Below the pieces are notes generated by a model, which was not told the DNA's origin, searched no databases, and saw only the letters and a program-made list of their open reading frames with translations. Position numbers and translations under genes: made by a program. From Weissella confusa (GTDB lineage Bacteria; Bacillota; Bacilli; Lactobacillales; Lactobacillaceae): DNA of 64,000 nucleotides. Positions 46,518 to 56,359 of this stretch are shown here, one piece after another. Within the stretch, counting starts at the first letter, position 1, and each line of letters begins with the position of its first letter. The stretch spans positions 1,830,501 to 1,894,500 of the forward strand of contig CP168942.1 in the NCBI GenBank assembly GCA_041871065.1, read 5' to 3'.

Positions 46518-47891
46518 CTAATCCAGTGCCAAACGTAGCGCATCCGTTAACGTTGCGACACCGATAACTTGAATACCAGAAATTTCTTTCATCATATCAA
46601 CTGCATGCTTTGGGACAAATACGCGCTTAAAGCCCAATTTCTTAGCTTCAAGAATACGGTCAACAACATTAGGCACGCGACGAATCTCACCAGTCAATCC
46701 AATTTCACCCACAAAGGCATCCGTTGGACGAGTACCCTTGTCACGGTAACTTGAGGCAATTGCAATGGCAATCGCCAAATCAATGGCCGGCTCATCTAAT
46801 TTTACGCCTCCAGCAGCACGAACGTACGCATCTTGATTTTGCAATAGCAAATTGGCACGCTTTTCCAAGACTGCCATCAACAATGAAATACGATTACGAT
46901 CGATACCTGAAGCAGTACGTTGCGCATTACCAAAGACAGTTGGCGTCACCAACGCTTGAACTTCAACCAAAATTGGACGTGATCCTTCCATCGCAATCAC
47001 AACCGCTGAACCACTAGCATCATCTAGACGTTCTTCCAAGAAAAGACCAGATGGGTTGGTCACTTCAGCCAAACCACTCTCGTTCATTTCAAAGACACCC
47101 AACTCATTCGTTGAACCGAAACGATTCTTGACGGCACGCAACAAACGGAAACTACGTTGGTTATCACCTTCGAAGTACAACACGGTATCAACCATGTGTT
47201 CCAAAATCTTAGGACCAGCGATAGCACCGTCCTTTGTCACGTGACCGACGATGAAGATGGTAATGCCATTCGTCTTGGCAATTTGTAGCAACTCAGCCGT
47301 CGTTTCACGGATTTGGGCAACCGATCCAACCGCTGAAGAAACATCAGGTTGTTGCATCGTTTGAATTGAGTCAATGATGACGTAATCTGGCTTCGTTTCG
47401 TCAATCGCCTTGCGAATCTGCGTCATATCCGTTTCAGGATAAAGGAAGAAATCGGCATCCCCCTTCACACCCAAACGTTCAGCTCGCAGCTTGATTTGTG
47501 ACGCACTTTCTTCACCAGCGACGTACAAAATCGTGCCACCATGGTTTGCCAATTGACTTGAAACTTGTAGCAGCAATGTTGACTTACCAATTCCAGGATC
47601 ACCACCGATTAGCACCATTGAACCAGGTACGACACCACCACCTAAGACACGGTTGAATTCATCAATCGACGTGTCGACACGTGGCGTTTCTTCGATGCTA
47701 ACCTCGCCCAAACGTTCAACGCGAGCGATTTGACCAGCCAAGTTAACGCGTGACTTACGGTCTGCCTTTTCTGGTTGTACAACTTCTTCAACGAACGTGC
47801 CCCAGGCCCCACAGTTAGCGCATCGTCCCATATAGCGTTGTGATACATATCCACAATTCGAACATACAAATTGTGTTTTCGTTTTAGCCAT
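46518..47891 (-). CDS. radA: DNA repair protein RadA
   Basis: RecA-like ATPase that promotes branch migration in recombination. 457 residues: zinc finger [22 protein letters not shown] at residues 10-31 (four Cys), Walker [21 protein letters not shown] RadA motif, and a C-terminal Lon-protease-like domain. Lies between dut and the PIN/TRAM gene in a compact operon. Confidence 0.98.
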   Translation of the reverse strand: MAKTKTQFVCSNCGYVSQRYMGRCANCGAWGTFVEEVVQPEKADRKSRVNLAGQIARVERLGEVSIEETPRVDTSIDEFNRVLGGGVVPGSMVLIGGDPGIGKSTLLLQVSSQLANHGGTILYVAGEESASQIKLRAERLGVKGDADFFLYPETDMTQIRKAIDETKPDYVIIDSIQTMQQPDVSSAVGSVAQIRETTAELLQIAKTNGITIFIVGHVTKDGAIAGPKILEHMVDTVLYFEGDNQRSFRLLRAVKNRFGSTNELGVFEMNESGLAEVTNPSGLFLEERLDDASGSAVVIAMEGSRPILVEVQALVTPTVFGNAQRTASGIDRNRISLLMAVLEKRANLLLQNQDAYVRAAGGVKLDEPAIDLAIAIAIASSYRDKGTRPTDAFVGEIGLTGEIRRVPNVVDRILEAKKLGFKRVFVPKHAVDMMKEISGIQVIGVATLTDALRLALD

Positions 47892-47904
47892 AGCCTACAC
47901 CTCT

Positions 47905-48447
47905 CTAATTAACGCCGGAGCTACCAAAACCTCCCGTGCGTTCTTTTTTCTCTTGCAACTTATCATTATCTGTTACTAGGAATGGCATAAAGATACCTTG
48001 ACCGATGCGTTCGCCCTTTTTGATGTGAACATCGCGCAATCCCCAGTTAGTCATTTGGATAAAAATTTCACCTTCATTTTTATCATTATCAACGTAATCG
48101 GCATCAATAATGCCCACACCGTTTGGCAAAATCATGCCACGCTTTAGTGGGCTTGATGAACGATTCGCAATCATTAAGTACTCGTTTTCGCCCATGTAGG
48201 CTTTAATGCCCGTCGGTACTAGGAGGGGCTTTAGAACCGCGTTTGCTTCCTCATAGTCAGTCGCCGTCAATTCTTGCTTCGTCGCCAAATGCACCAAAAT
48301 TTTGACAAATGGCAACTTCCAAATTGATGGTAAAACAAAATCCTCTGCCGCTTCAAAATCATAACCGGCTGCACGGCGTGTTGCACGCTGTGGCAAATTC
48401 AAATTGGCATCAGCATATTTTTTAACTACTGCAAATCCACGTTCCAT
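47905..48447 (-). CDS. dut: dUTP diphosphatase (trimeric dUTPase family)
   Basis: Hydrolyses dUTP to dUMP, keeping uracil out of DNA. 180 residues from ATG 48447 (GGGGGC upstream). Motif I RAAGYDFEAA, motif II NRSSSPLKRG, motif III GVGIIDADYVD, motif IV near KKGERIGQ, motif V RTGGFGSSG. It is about 35 residues longer than the E. coli-type enzyme because of an insertion between motifs I and II, as in other Lactobacillales. First gene of the dut-radA-yacL cluster. Confidence 0.94.
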   Translation of the reverse strand: MERGFAVVKKYADANLNLPQRATRRAAGYDFEAAEDFVLPSIWKLPFVKILVHLATKQELTATDYEEANAVLKPLLVPTGIKAYMGENEYLMIANRSSSPLKRGMILPNGVGIIDADYVDNDKNEGEIFIQMTNWGLRDVHIKKGERIGQGIFMPFLVTDNDKLQEKKERTGGFGSSGVN

Positions 48448-48504
48448 ATAGTTTGCCCCCATTTTATTAAAACTATCTCAAGTATAACGAAAAATGACTC
48501 AAAT

Positions 48505-48538
48505 TAAAAAGCACACCGGCCTAAAACCGCGTGCTTTC
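48505..48538 (-). terminator. Terminator after the GNAT gene
   Basis: Stem AAAGCACGCGG with a matching CCGGTGTGCTTT (one mismatch), TTTTT on the minus strand. Confidence 0.75.
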
Positions 48539-48547
48539 AAATAAGTC

Positions 48548-48826
48548 TTAACCTTTTGCCTGAATTTTCTGATACTCAGGATTCATAAAGAACGCCTTTC
48601 GGGCATATGAACAAACTGGGCGCAATGTCACCCCGGCTTCTTCAGCCATCGAAACAACCTCCGCTAACATTTGTCCCGCAATTCCCTGTCCGCGTAAACT
48701 TGGATTTACATACGTGTGATCAATCGACCATGTTTGGCCATCGTTAATTTCGGGAAACAAGATTTCAGCATCTAGTTCCCCATCAGTCTCGTGAAATAGT
48801 CGACCCGGTTCCTTCGTAAATTCCAT
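48548..48826 (-). CDS. Small GNAT acetyltransferase (YjdJ-like)
   Basis: 92 residues: a minimal GNAT with WSIDHTYVNPSLRGQGIAGQML (acetyl-CoA binding R-G-Q-G-I-A) and CSYARKAFFMNPEY at the C-terminus. Family members are orphan acetyltransferases. I chose ATG 48826 (MEFTKEP); GGGGG lies 6 bases before it, too close to the alternative ATG at 48832. Thirteen bases after the NlpC/P60-like gene, so likely co-transcribed. Confidence 0.88.
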   Translation of the reverse strand: MEFTKEPGRLFHETDGELDAEILFPEINDGQTWSIDHTYVNPSLRGQGIAGQMLAEVVSMAEEAGVTLRPVCSYARKAFFMNPEYQKIQAKG

Positions 48827-48839
48827 TGTCATCCCCCTA

Positions 48840-49382
48840 TTAACGTACTGACAACACCATATCAGGCTGCCAATTATAATCAATCGTGCGCTGTACAACT
48901 TTCCCCGTCATCAAGTCAGCCGTGATATATCGGCCACCTCCAATGTAAATACCCACACTGGTTGGCATCATTTTACCACCCCAGACTAACATATCCCCTA
49001 GAATTGCTTGATCAGCCGGCACTTCATTGAAAATATTGATTTGCTTGGTGATATCACCAGGCAAAGACAAGCCATACACATGATTATAGAAATAAATGTT
49101 TAACCCGGTTGCATCAAAACCAGTCGCCAGATTAATCCCCCCGTTTTGGTATGGCACACCGACAACGCGGTTAATCACCGGCCAGAAGTTTTGGCGCAAC
49201 TTATCCATAATCATTTCCATCAATGTCTGCTGAACGCGTGCCCCCTGCATACGTTGTGCAAAGAAAGAATTTGTGATGCGGAACAACGTTTCCTCGCCCG
49301 GCATGGCAAATTGCAATTCAGCATCTACTTTACCCATGTCATTTAGGTGTCTAACGTTTGTCTCTGAAATTTCGTATGGCAT
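48840..49382 (-). CDS. Catalytically dead NlpC/P60-like protein
   Basis: 180 residues, no signal peptide or membrane segment. The C-terminal 110 residues follow the NlpC/P60 pattern: GVPYQNGGINLATGFDATG, YNHVYGLSLPGDITKQ, LGDMLVW and SVGIYIGGGRYITAD. In active cysteine peptidases the first block ends D-C-S-G and the later block is H-V-G-I-Y-I-G. Here they are D-A-T-G (codon GCA for Ala) and S-V-G-I-Y-I-G, so both catalytic residues are lost while the fold motifs stay intact. Hence a cytoplasmic pseudoenzyme, perhaps a peptide-binding or regulatory protein. It adjoins a true LysM-CHAP hydrolase gene upstream. Confidence 0.75.
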   Translation of the reverse strand: MPYEISETNVRHLNDMGKVDAELQFAMPGEETLFRITNSFFAQRMQGARVQQTLMEMIMDKLRQNFWPVINRVVGVPYQNGGINLATGFDATGLNIYFYNHVYGLSLPGDITKQINIFNEVPADQAILGDMLVWGGKMMPTSVGIYIGGGRYITADLMTGKVVQRTIDYNWQPDMVLSVR

Positions 49383-49401
49383 AACTAACCTCTCGTTTTA
49401 C

Positions 49402-49430
49402 AAAAAAAGAGCCCCAAAAGAGCTCTTTTA
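49402..49430 (-). terminator. Terminator after the three-LysM CHAP gene
   Basis: Stem AAAAGAGC/GCTCTTTT with seven T on the minus strand. Confidence 0.8.
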
Positions 49431-49436
49431 ACCTGT

Positions 49437-50513
49437 TTACTTGTGGATGAACAAGTGACCAGCAGGTGAAATCGTACGTTGGTGGTACAACATTCCTGGG
49501 GCGTAGTTACCTTCAGAAATCGTAATTGTACCGTCGGCGTTAACTGATTCTACGACACCAACGTGACCGTAGACTGAAACACCACCAACACCTGGCGTAA
49601 ACCAGATAACAGATCCTGCGCTTGGCGTTGAATCAACGTGGTGACCGGCGTTAACAGCTGACGTTGTCCAGTCAGCTGCGTTACCCCACCAGTTACCAAC
49701 CCAGTCCAAGTGACCCTTGGCGTACCACGTGCATTGTCCGTATGGGTATGTGTTGTTTGTCGTTGAAACAGAGCCTGAGTTTGTGTAGTCGTTGTTGTTC
49801 GCTTCATCATTGTTTTGTGAAGCTGATGCGTTGTTATCAGTGTTTGCTGATGACGCATCACCTGACACACGCAAGATGTCGCCTGGGTGAATCATTGACG
49901 TTGCTTGCAAACCGTTCAAGTTCAACAAGTCAGTCAAAGACATACCGTGGCTGTTTGCGATGGCCCACAATGAGTCTCCTGCCTTAACCGTGTATTGGCC
50001 GTTTGAAGCAGGTGCTTGCGTGTTTGCTGAAGAGTCAGCTTGGCTATCGTTTGACGTTTGGTTGTTATTGTCAGCAGCTGGTTGACCAGACAACTTCAAC
50101 GTATCACCTGGGTGAATTGTTGATGACATTTGCAAACCATTCAATGAAAGCAATTCTGAAAGATTCATACCGTGGTTGTTCGCAATGGCCCACAATGAGT
50201 CCCCTGCCTTAACCGTGTACGTTCCCGTTGCTGCTGGGTTCGCTGCGTTGTTGTTGGCATTGTTTGATGCTGCGTTGTTGTTGTTTGAGCCAGGCAATTG
50301 CAATTGTTGACCAACAAAGATCATGTTGGCATTTGACAAGCCGTTAGCTGAAACCAAATCTGCAACCGTCGTGTTGTGAGCCGCAGCTAGTGCGTACAAC
50401 GTATCCCCCGCCTTAACCGTGATTGAGTCAGCTGATACAGCAACCGCTGATCCAGCCAACGTCGCTGCGGCACCGGCCGTAACTAGTAATGTATTCTTTA
50501 CAGATGCATTCAT
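49437..50513 (-). CDS. Secreted three-LysM CHAP peptidoglycan hydrolase
   Basis: 358 residues. Signal peptide (VTAGAAATLAGSAVAVSADS), then three LysM domains: ITVKAGDTLYALAAAHN, YTVKAGDSLWAIANNHG and YTVKAGDSLWAIANSHG; the last two are near-identical and separated by Asn/Ser/Gln-rich linkers. The C-terminal CHAP has Cys in GQCTWYAKG and His in YGHVGVV. Predicted to cut peptidoglycan at the surface, likely in cell separation. It lacks the KxYKxGKxW motif of its relative at 5.3-6.1 kb. A WalR box is 137 bases upstream. Confidence 0.95.
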   Translation of the reverse strand: MNASVKNTLLVTAGAAATLAGSAVAVSADSITVKAGDTLYALAAAHNTTVADLVSANGLSNANMIFVGQQLQLPGSNNNNAASNNANNNAANPAATGTYTVKAGDSLWAIANNHGMNLSELLSLNGLQMSSTIHPGDTLKLSGQPAADNNNQTSNDSQADSSANTQAPASNGQYTVKAGDSLWAIANSHGMSLTDLLNLNGLQATSMIHPGDILRVSGDASSANTDNNASASQNNDEANNNDYTNSGSVSTTNNTYPYGQCTWYAKGHLDWVGNWWGNAADWTTSAVNAGHHVDSTPSAGSVIWFTPGVGGVSVYGHVGVVESVNADGTITISEGNYAPGMLYHQRTISPAGHLFIHK

Positions 50514-50591
50514 TCGTTCATACTCCCTTGCATTAAGTACCGTTCGTCTTTTTAGACTTTTAATAATTTCTTTACTTTTAGTACATCAACT

Positions 50592-50666
50592 ATTGTACGT
50601 GAAAGAAGTTGCATTCAAATGCATTTATTGTTGCCTTATTATGACTTTTGTTACATTTTCTTTACA
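50592..50666 (-). promoter_or_regulatory. WalR-type box and -10 of the three-LysM CHAP gene
   Basis: Minus strand TGTAAA-GAAAA-TGTAAC (50650-50666) fits TGTWAH-N5-TGTWAH exactly; TACAAT (50592-50597) is the likely -10 about 50 bases further on. The remaining gap to 50850 has no gene; it carries a short hairpin AAGCCTTATATAAAGGGCTT near 50686. Confidence 0.75.
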
Positions 50667-50850
50667 TGTTCACAATTAGAATCAAAGCCTTATATAAAGG
50701 GCTTAACAGCTTCTTAGTCAACTTAAAATTTTCTAATTTCGCGAAAAAACTGTTAGGTGTGACACCTTTGAAACATAAATGAAATATACAGTCCAGACGC
50801 CTTGTTCTCACCGGTTTCACAATTCCATTTTGCCTGTTACACATATAACA

Positions 50851-50880
50851 AAAAAGACTTGGTTTTCACCAAGCCTTTCA
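50851..50880 (-). terminator. Terminator after the quinone reductase gene
   Basis: Stem GGCTTGGT/ACCAAGTC with six T on the minus strand. Confidence 0.75.
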
Positions 50881-50889
50881 TTATTGTTA

Positions 50890-51897
50890 TTAAAATACAA
50901 TCGCTAGCTTACCATTTACGGCCCCAGCAGCAACCTTTTCCTGCGCAGCGAGAATATTTTCTGCTGTCATGCCATTCATCGTTTCCGTCAACGTTGAACG
51001 GAGCGTTCCCTTGTCTGCCAATTGCGCAGCTAGTGCCAACGCATCACCTTGTGACGCCATATCAACATTGTAGCTAGCCTTTGCGAACATGAACTCCCAG
51101 TCCAATGAAGCTGCTTTATTCTTAATCAACCCAACTGGCATTGGGTCAACTGACTCAACAATCGCCCCGATGTGTCCAAATGCCCCGATAAGCTCAGCTG
51201 CTTGTTCAAAGTGTGGCTCTGGTGCGTGCAAAATGGCAATGTAAGGCACTGTATCAAAGCCCAACATGTGCATCTCAGCAACATAATCATCGCGGTGGTT
51301 AACCACATAATCTGCACCAAGGGACTTTACCCATGTCACCGTTTCTTCGCGTGACGCTGAGGCAATCACGGTCATGCCCATCCACTTGGCCAATTGAATC
51401 ATGATTGATCCAACACCACCAGCACCGTTAATCACAAGCAACGCCTTACCTGAGGCAGCGTTCTCAGCCACCTCAAGGCCAAACTTATCTGCAAGTAGCT
51501 CGTATGCTGTTAGGAAAGTCAAAGGCAATGCAGCGGCTTCTGCATCAGACATCTTTTCAGGTGCCAATGCCGCCAAATCCTCATTAACCGCTTGGAACGT
51601 CGCATTAGACCCAACACGACCCAATTGTCCGGCATAGAAAATGCGGTCACCCACCTTAAACTTCGTTGCCTTTTCACCCACAGCAACCACTTCACCAACT
51701 GCATCGAAACCAAGTACGCGTGTTGCATTGCTTGTAACGGCAGCATCACGTTGCTTGGCGTCAACTGGGTTAACCGCAACCGCAGCCACCTTGACCAGTA
51801 CATCCTTCTCGGCCAATTCTGGCACTGGAATATTCATTACAGCCAACGGTGCGTTTTCATTAGCCGTCGTAACGACAGCATCCATAAATTCAGTCAT
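50890..51897 (-). CDS. Zinc-type alcohol dehydrogenase-like NADPH:quinone oxidoreductase
   Basis: 335 residues. MDR fold: catalytic-domain stretch VKVAAVAVNPVDAKQRD, VLGFDAVGEVVAVGE, then the Rossmann GXGXXG-type VINGAGGVGSIMIQLAKWMG. No structural or catalytic zinc Cys ligands are apparent, so it fits the zinc-free quinone-reductase branch, using NADPH to reduce quinones or enals. ATG 51897 (MTEFMDAV). Monocistronic, with its own terminator. Confidence 0.9.
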   Translation of the reverse strand: MTEFMDAVVTTANENAPLAVMNIPVPELAEKDVLVKVAAVAVNPVDAKQRDAAVTSNATRVLGFDAVGEVVAVGEKATKFKVGDRIFYAGQLGRVGSNATFQAVNEDLAALAPEKMSDAEAAALPLTFLTAYELLADKFGLEVAENAASGKALLVINGAGGVGSIMIQLAKWMGMTVIASASREETVTWVKSLGADYVVNHRDDYVAEMHMLGFDTVPYIAILHAPEPHFEQAAELIGAFGHIGAIVESVDPMPVGLIKNKAASLDWEFMFAKASYNVDMASQGDALALAAQLADKGTLRSTLTETMNGMTAENILAAQEKVAAGAVNGKLAIVF

Positions 51898-51957
51898 GAT
51901 TTCTCTCTTTGCTCCCAATATAAAATTCACTCACCGTCTATTTTACGCTACAACACA

Positions 51958-51988
51958 GAAAAAGACAGATGCTAGTCGCATCTGTCTA
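51958..51988 (-). terminator. Terminator after alsD
   Basis: Stem GACAGATGC/GCATCTGTC with TTTTT on the minus strand. Confidence 0.85.
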
Positions 51989-51996
51989 ACATTCAA

Positions 51997-52713
51997 CTAA
52001 TCCTTCTTGCTACCTTCAGCTGCGTGAATCGCATCATCTAGGCCATTCATATCAAGGCTGTGTTCACGAAAGGCTTTGTTTTCAATTGGCAAATGCAATT
52101 CGTAATCAGCGAAGATTGTGAGCTCACCTGACAATTCCTTGGCGTTAAATTCCAAGACGTGGCCACCAAACTCGCGATCATCACTTAGGAAGTGCACGTG
52201 CCATCCAGCGGCAACCACACCATGATACAACTCTGGTGAGTAGTAGCCGACAAGCGTACCAGACACATTGTCACGGTCAAACACCGGTTGATTTTCTGAT
52301 AGCTCAAGCAATGACGGAAACGGCTCAGATGCCTTTGGTGCCACACGAACCTTCACGTGTTCAAAATCACCACGCAAGACAATGGCTGAAAAGTTGTTGG
52401 CCAATTTACGCTCATCAATCACGTTAATGTGATCCATATCAACGTTTTGCAACGTCACGGTTTCAGTTGCATCGTTATTGTTGTGCACCGTTGCAAATGG
52501 AATCATCGCATCCATATCTGTGATGTGATTAACCTTTCCCGTTTGGTCAGCTTGATAAACTTCACCATCGAGGATGATGACTTCACCATCGACACCGTGC
52601 AACGTACCAATTCCCGTGTCACCATGCTCAAGCAAATCCCCAGCACGCATCGTACCGCCCAAAAGACCGGCCATAAGTGCTGCTAATGTACTGTGTTGAA
52701 AAACGACTGCCAT
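51997..52713 (-). CDS. alsD: Alpha-acetolactate decarboxylase
   Basis: Converts acetolactate to acetoin. 238 residues from ATG 52713 (GGAGG upstream). Family signatures: LEHGDTGIGTLHGVDGEVI (gatekeeper region), the VRVAPKASEPF region, and zinc ligands in GYYSPELYHGVVAAGWHVHF. Second gene after alsS; together they drain pyruvate into neutral acetoin. A hairpin with a T-run lies between the two genes and should lower alsD expression relative to alsS. Confidence 0.96.
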   Translation of the reverse strand: MAVVFQHSTLAALMAGLLGGTMRAGDLLEHGDTGIGTLHGVDGEVIILDGEVYQADQTGKVNHITDMDAMIPFATVHNNNDATETVTLQNVDMDHINVIDERKLANNFSAIVLRGDFEHVKVRVAPKASEPFPSLLELSENQPVFDRDNVSGTLVGYYSPELYHGVVAAGWHVHFLSDDREFGGHVLEFNAKELSGELTIFADYELHLPIENKAFREHSLDMNGLDDAIHAAEGSKKD

Positions 52714-52732
52714 TGTATCCTCCTTATTTTGC

Positions 52733-52760
52733 AAAAAAGGTGCCCAAGCGGACACCTTTT
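52733..52760 (-). terminator. Hairpin terminator between alsS and alsD
   Basis: Stem AAAAGGTGTCC/GGGCACCTTTT with six T on the minus strand, ending just before the alsD ribosome binding site. Partial termination or attenuation is likely. Confidence 0.8.
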
Positions 52761-52766
52761 CGACGA

Positions 52767-54455
52767 TTAAATTTCTGATTCAATCAATTGTGACATCAAT
52801 TCGTAGTTGTGTGAGTAATCAACAGGAACTTCCACAACAACTGGTCCTTCAGTCGCAAATGCTTCATCCAAAACAGCATCCAATTGGTCAGGCGTGTCAA
52901 CACGCAATCCCTTGGCACCAGCTGCTTCAGCAAACTTCACGATGTCGATATCCGCAATCTTAACACCAGCTGACTTACCGTCGTACTTCATTTCTTCTTG
53001 GAACTTAACCATGTCATAGTGGTGGTTATCTTGCCAAACAATGTGAACCGTGTTCAAGTTCATTTGTACGGCCGTAGCCAACTCAACACCAGAGAAGAAG
53101 AATCCACCGTCTCCTGAAACAGACACAGCCTTAGCGTTAGGACGAACCATTGCGGCAACCATGGCCCATGGCAATCCAACACCAAGCGTTTGCATACCGT
53201 TTGAGATCAAGAAGTGACGTGGCACGTATGACTTAAAGTGACGTCCCAACCACAAGTAGTGTGATCCAATATCTGACGTCAACGTCATCTCATCCGTCAT
53301 GTGGTTTTGCAATGACTTGATAACGTTCAATGGGTGGTTCAAACCGGCATCAGCTGGCGTGTACTTTGGCTCGTCTGCGGCGCGCAAAGCAGCCTTCAAC
53401 TCAGCCAACTTGTTTTGTGAGGCAACTGGCAACTCGTAACCAGCAACCTTATCCTTCAAAACTGACAACGTATCAGCCAAGGCACCAACCAATTGACGCT
53501 CTGGCGTGAAGTTATTATCAATTTGAACAGCTGCCGTATCCAAAGCAACGATGCGCAAGTTAGCATCCTTGTTCCAGTTACGTGGCTCGTATTCAATGGC
53601 ATCATAACCAACCGTCACAACCAAGTCTGATTGCGCCAACAATTGGTCACCCACTTGGTTACGGAAGAATCCGATACGTCCAAAGAACGTCTTCTCTTCC
53701 AAATCACGTGAGATAACACCAGCACCTTGGTACGTCTCAACAACCGGCAAAGTCGTTTGCGTCAACAATTCGTGCAAAGCATCCGTCGTTGCATCGTCAG
53801 AACCACGGGCACCGACCAACAAAACAGGCATTTCTGCTTGCTTGATTTGTTCAGCCAACCAAGCAATGTCATCAATCGCAGCTGAACCCATACGGGCAGG
53901 AGCTACTTGTGGCAATGCCTTGGCGTCAACAACCGCATCATCAACGTCTTGTGGCAATGAAACGAAAGCTGCTCCTGGCTTTGGACCATTAGCTTGTGCA
54001 ATCGCATTAGACAAGATTTCTGAAATGTTGTTTGGGTCTTGAATTTCAACAGAGTAATTCGTAATTGGCTCAAACAAAGCAGCTGCTGGCGTGCTTTGGT
54101 GCGTCAAACGGTACAAATCCTTACGTGGCACTTGACCACCAATGGCCAAAACGGGATCGTTTTCAGCGCTAGCCGTCATCAAACCTGATGCCAAGTTTCC
54201 AACTCCAGGACCTGACGTTGCGATAACAACACCAGTCTTACCAGTAATACGGGCAAAACCTTGAGCCATAAAGGCAGCGTTTTGTTCGTGACGCGTAACA
54301 ACCAACTTTGGTGAAACTGCGCCTTCAGCTGGGTGCTCCAAAGTTTCAAACAAACGGTCAATCTTGGCACCTGGAATACCAAATACCAAATCAACGCCGT
54401 GGTTGTTCAAACTGTCGACAACTAAGTCGGCACCGTACTTCTTAATCTCAGACAT
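52767..54455 (-). CDS. alsS: Acetolactate synthase, catabolic
   Basis: Condenses two pyruvates to 2-acetolactate with TPP. 562 residues. Catalytic Glu in TRHEQNAAFMAQGFAR; TPP-magnesium motif GDGGFFFSGVELATAVQMN ... NTVHIVWQDNHHYD. No FAD-binding differences can be judged. The lack of a regulatory subunit gene nearby and pairing with alsD support the catabolic (acetoin) role over amino acid synthesis. Confidence 0.96.
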   Translation of the reverse strand: MSEIKKYGADLVVDSLNNHGVDLVFGIPGAKIDRLFETLEHPAEGAVSPKLVVTRHEQNAAFMAQGFARITGKTGVVIATSGPGVGNLASGLMTASAENDPVLAIGGQVPRKDLYRLTHQSTPAAALFEPITNYSVEIQDPNNISEILSNAIAQANGPKPGAAFVSLPQDVDDAVVDAKALPQVAPARMGSAAIDDIAWLAEQIKQAEMPVLLVGARGSDDATTDALHELLTQTTLPVVETYQGAGVISRDLEEKTFFGRIGFFRNQVGDQLLAQSDLVVTVGYDAIEYEPRNWNKDANLRIVALDTAAVQIDNNFTPERQLVGALADTLSVLKDKVAGYELPVASQNKLAELKAALRAADEPKYTPADAGLNHPLNVIKSLQNHMTDEMTLTSDIGSHYLWLGRHFKSYVPRHFLISNGMQTLGVGLPWAMVAAMVRPNAKAVSVSGDGGFFFSGVELATAVQMNLNTVHIVWQDNHHYDMVKFQEEMKYDGKSAGVKIADIDIVKFAEAAGAKGLRVDTPDQLDAVLDEAFATEGPVVVEVPVDYSHNYELMSQLIESEI

Positions 54456-54636
54456 GCGTTTTTGTACCTCTTCAAATAATTGCTTTACATACTTAATAAT
54501 TTGTATTGTACGCTTTCTTTTTGGAAATGAGTAGTCATAAACCTTCTTGTGAAATTAAGCATAAGAAACTAGCCCCAGTTTAATAACAATAAGCATTTTA
54601 AAGTTTTTGAGTTTGTGAAATTTCGGCAAGCAGTAC

Positions 54637-54672
54637 AAAAAAATGGTGAACCCAAGCGGATTCACCATTTCT
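54637..54672 (-). terminator. Terminator after ldh
   Basis: Stem AAATGGTGAA(T/C)CC/GG(G)TTCACCATTT and seven T on the minus strand. Confidence 0.85.
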
Positions 54673-54684
54673 AATGTTTGATAA

Positions 54685-55677
<993 letters not shown>

Positions 55678-55689
55678 TTATTAAGTTTA

Positions 55690-55723
55690 TCACAAACAAC
55701 AAAGGTTGTGAATGTTTTGTGAA
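55690..55723 (-). promoter_or_regulatory. TTGTGAA repeats upstream of ldh
   Basis: Plus-strand TTGTGAA at 55706-55712 and 55717-55723 (direct orientation) with an inverted half TCACAA at 55690-55695. TTGTGAA is the half-site of the redox repressor Rex, but the classic inverted arrangement is not seen. Confidence 0.35.
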
Positions 55724-55765
55724 AACTAGGTGTCCCGTAAATGGTGCGGTCCAAAATCGTGATAA

Positions 55766-55801
55766 AAAAGCGCTTGTGAAACAATTATTCACAAGCGCTT
55801 T
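55766..55801 (-). terminator. Terminator after the glycosyltransferase operon
   Basis: 14-bp stem AAAGCGCTTGTGAA with its complement, six T on the minus strand. The stem itself contains TTGTGAA-N7-TTCACAA. Confidence 0.88.
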
Positions 55802-55807
55802 CAAGCA

Positions 55808-56359
55808 TTAAATTGTATTTGGACTGTATTCCTTGGCTTGATTATCCTCAGATGCCCAAACCTTGTCGATTTCATCGTAGTAGAGATTATCCGTTGGCTT
55901 AACCACAATGTGTTGTGCCTTGGTATCACCATTCACTTGGAAAGTTTCTTCTACAAAGAGACGCTTCTCGTAAACGTCGTGCAAGTGTGCCACGCACTCT
56001 TGCTCTTCGTTATCATAAGTAAACATGTTGGCATTAATTTGATTGCGAACAATGAAGCTAACACCAATTGTCAACGCAAGCATCGACAAAATGACCGTTG
56101 CTAAATTAGCGATCAACACTGGCCAGTAGCCACTCACTGCCAAGAAGTGATACTTAGAATTTGGCGTTAATGCCAAGTAAACTTGGAACAGCAAAATCAA
56201 AAATGGCACTGCCGTAATCGTCCAAGCTAGAATCATCATCAATGTTTGGCGCACACGCAACCATGTGCGGCGTTTCTTTTCCAAACCAGTCTCTTTTGTA
56301 TCTTTATCTAGGTAAGTGTCGTAAACCAACGTCTTATCAAAGCTGTTCTTCTCTACCAT
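55808..56359 (-). CDS. Two-helix membrane protein of the glycosyltransferase operon
   Basis: 183 residues, unrecognised. Charged cytosolic N-terminus (residues 1-38), two membrane helices (about 39-64 MILAWTITAVPFLILLFQVY and 78-104 VLIANLATVILSMLALTIG), then a polar C-terminal region of 75 residues. Size, two-helix topology and position downstream of a PgaC-like synthase recall IcaD/PgaD accessory subunits, though I see no shared motif. Overlaps the end of the gene upstream by 7 bases. Confidence 0.7.
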   Translation of the reverse strand: MVEKNSFDKTLVYDTYLDKDTKETGLEKKRRTWLRVRQTLMMILAWTITAVPFLILLFQVYLALTPNSKYHFLAVSGYWPVLIANLATVILSMLALTIGVSFIVRNQINANMFTYDNEEQECVAHLHDVYEKRLFVEETFQVNGDTKAQHIVVKPTDNLYYDEIDKVWASEDNQAKEYSPNTI

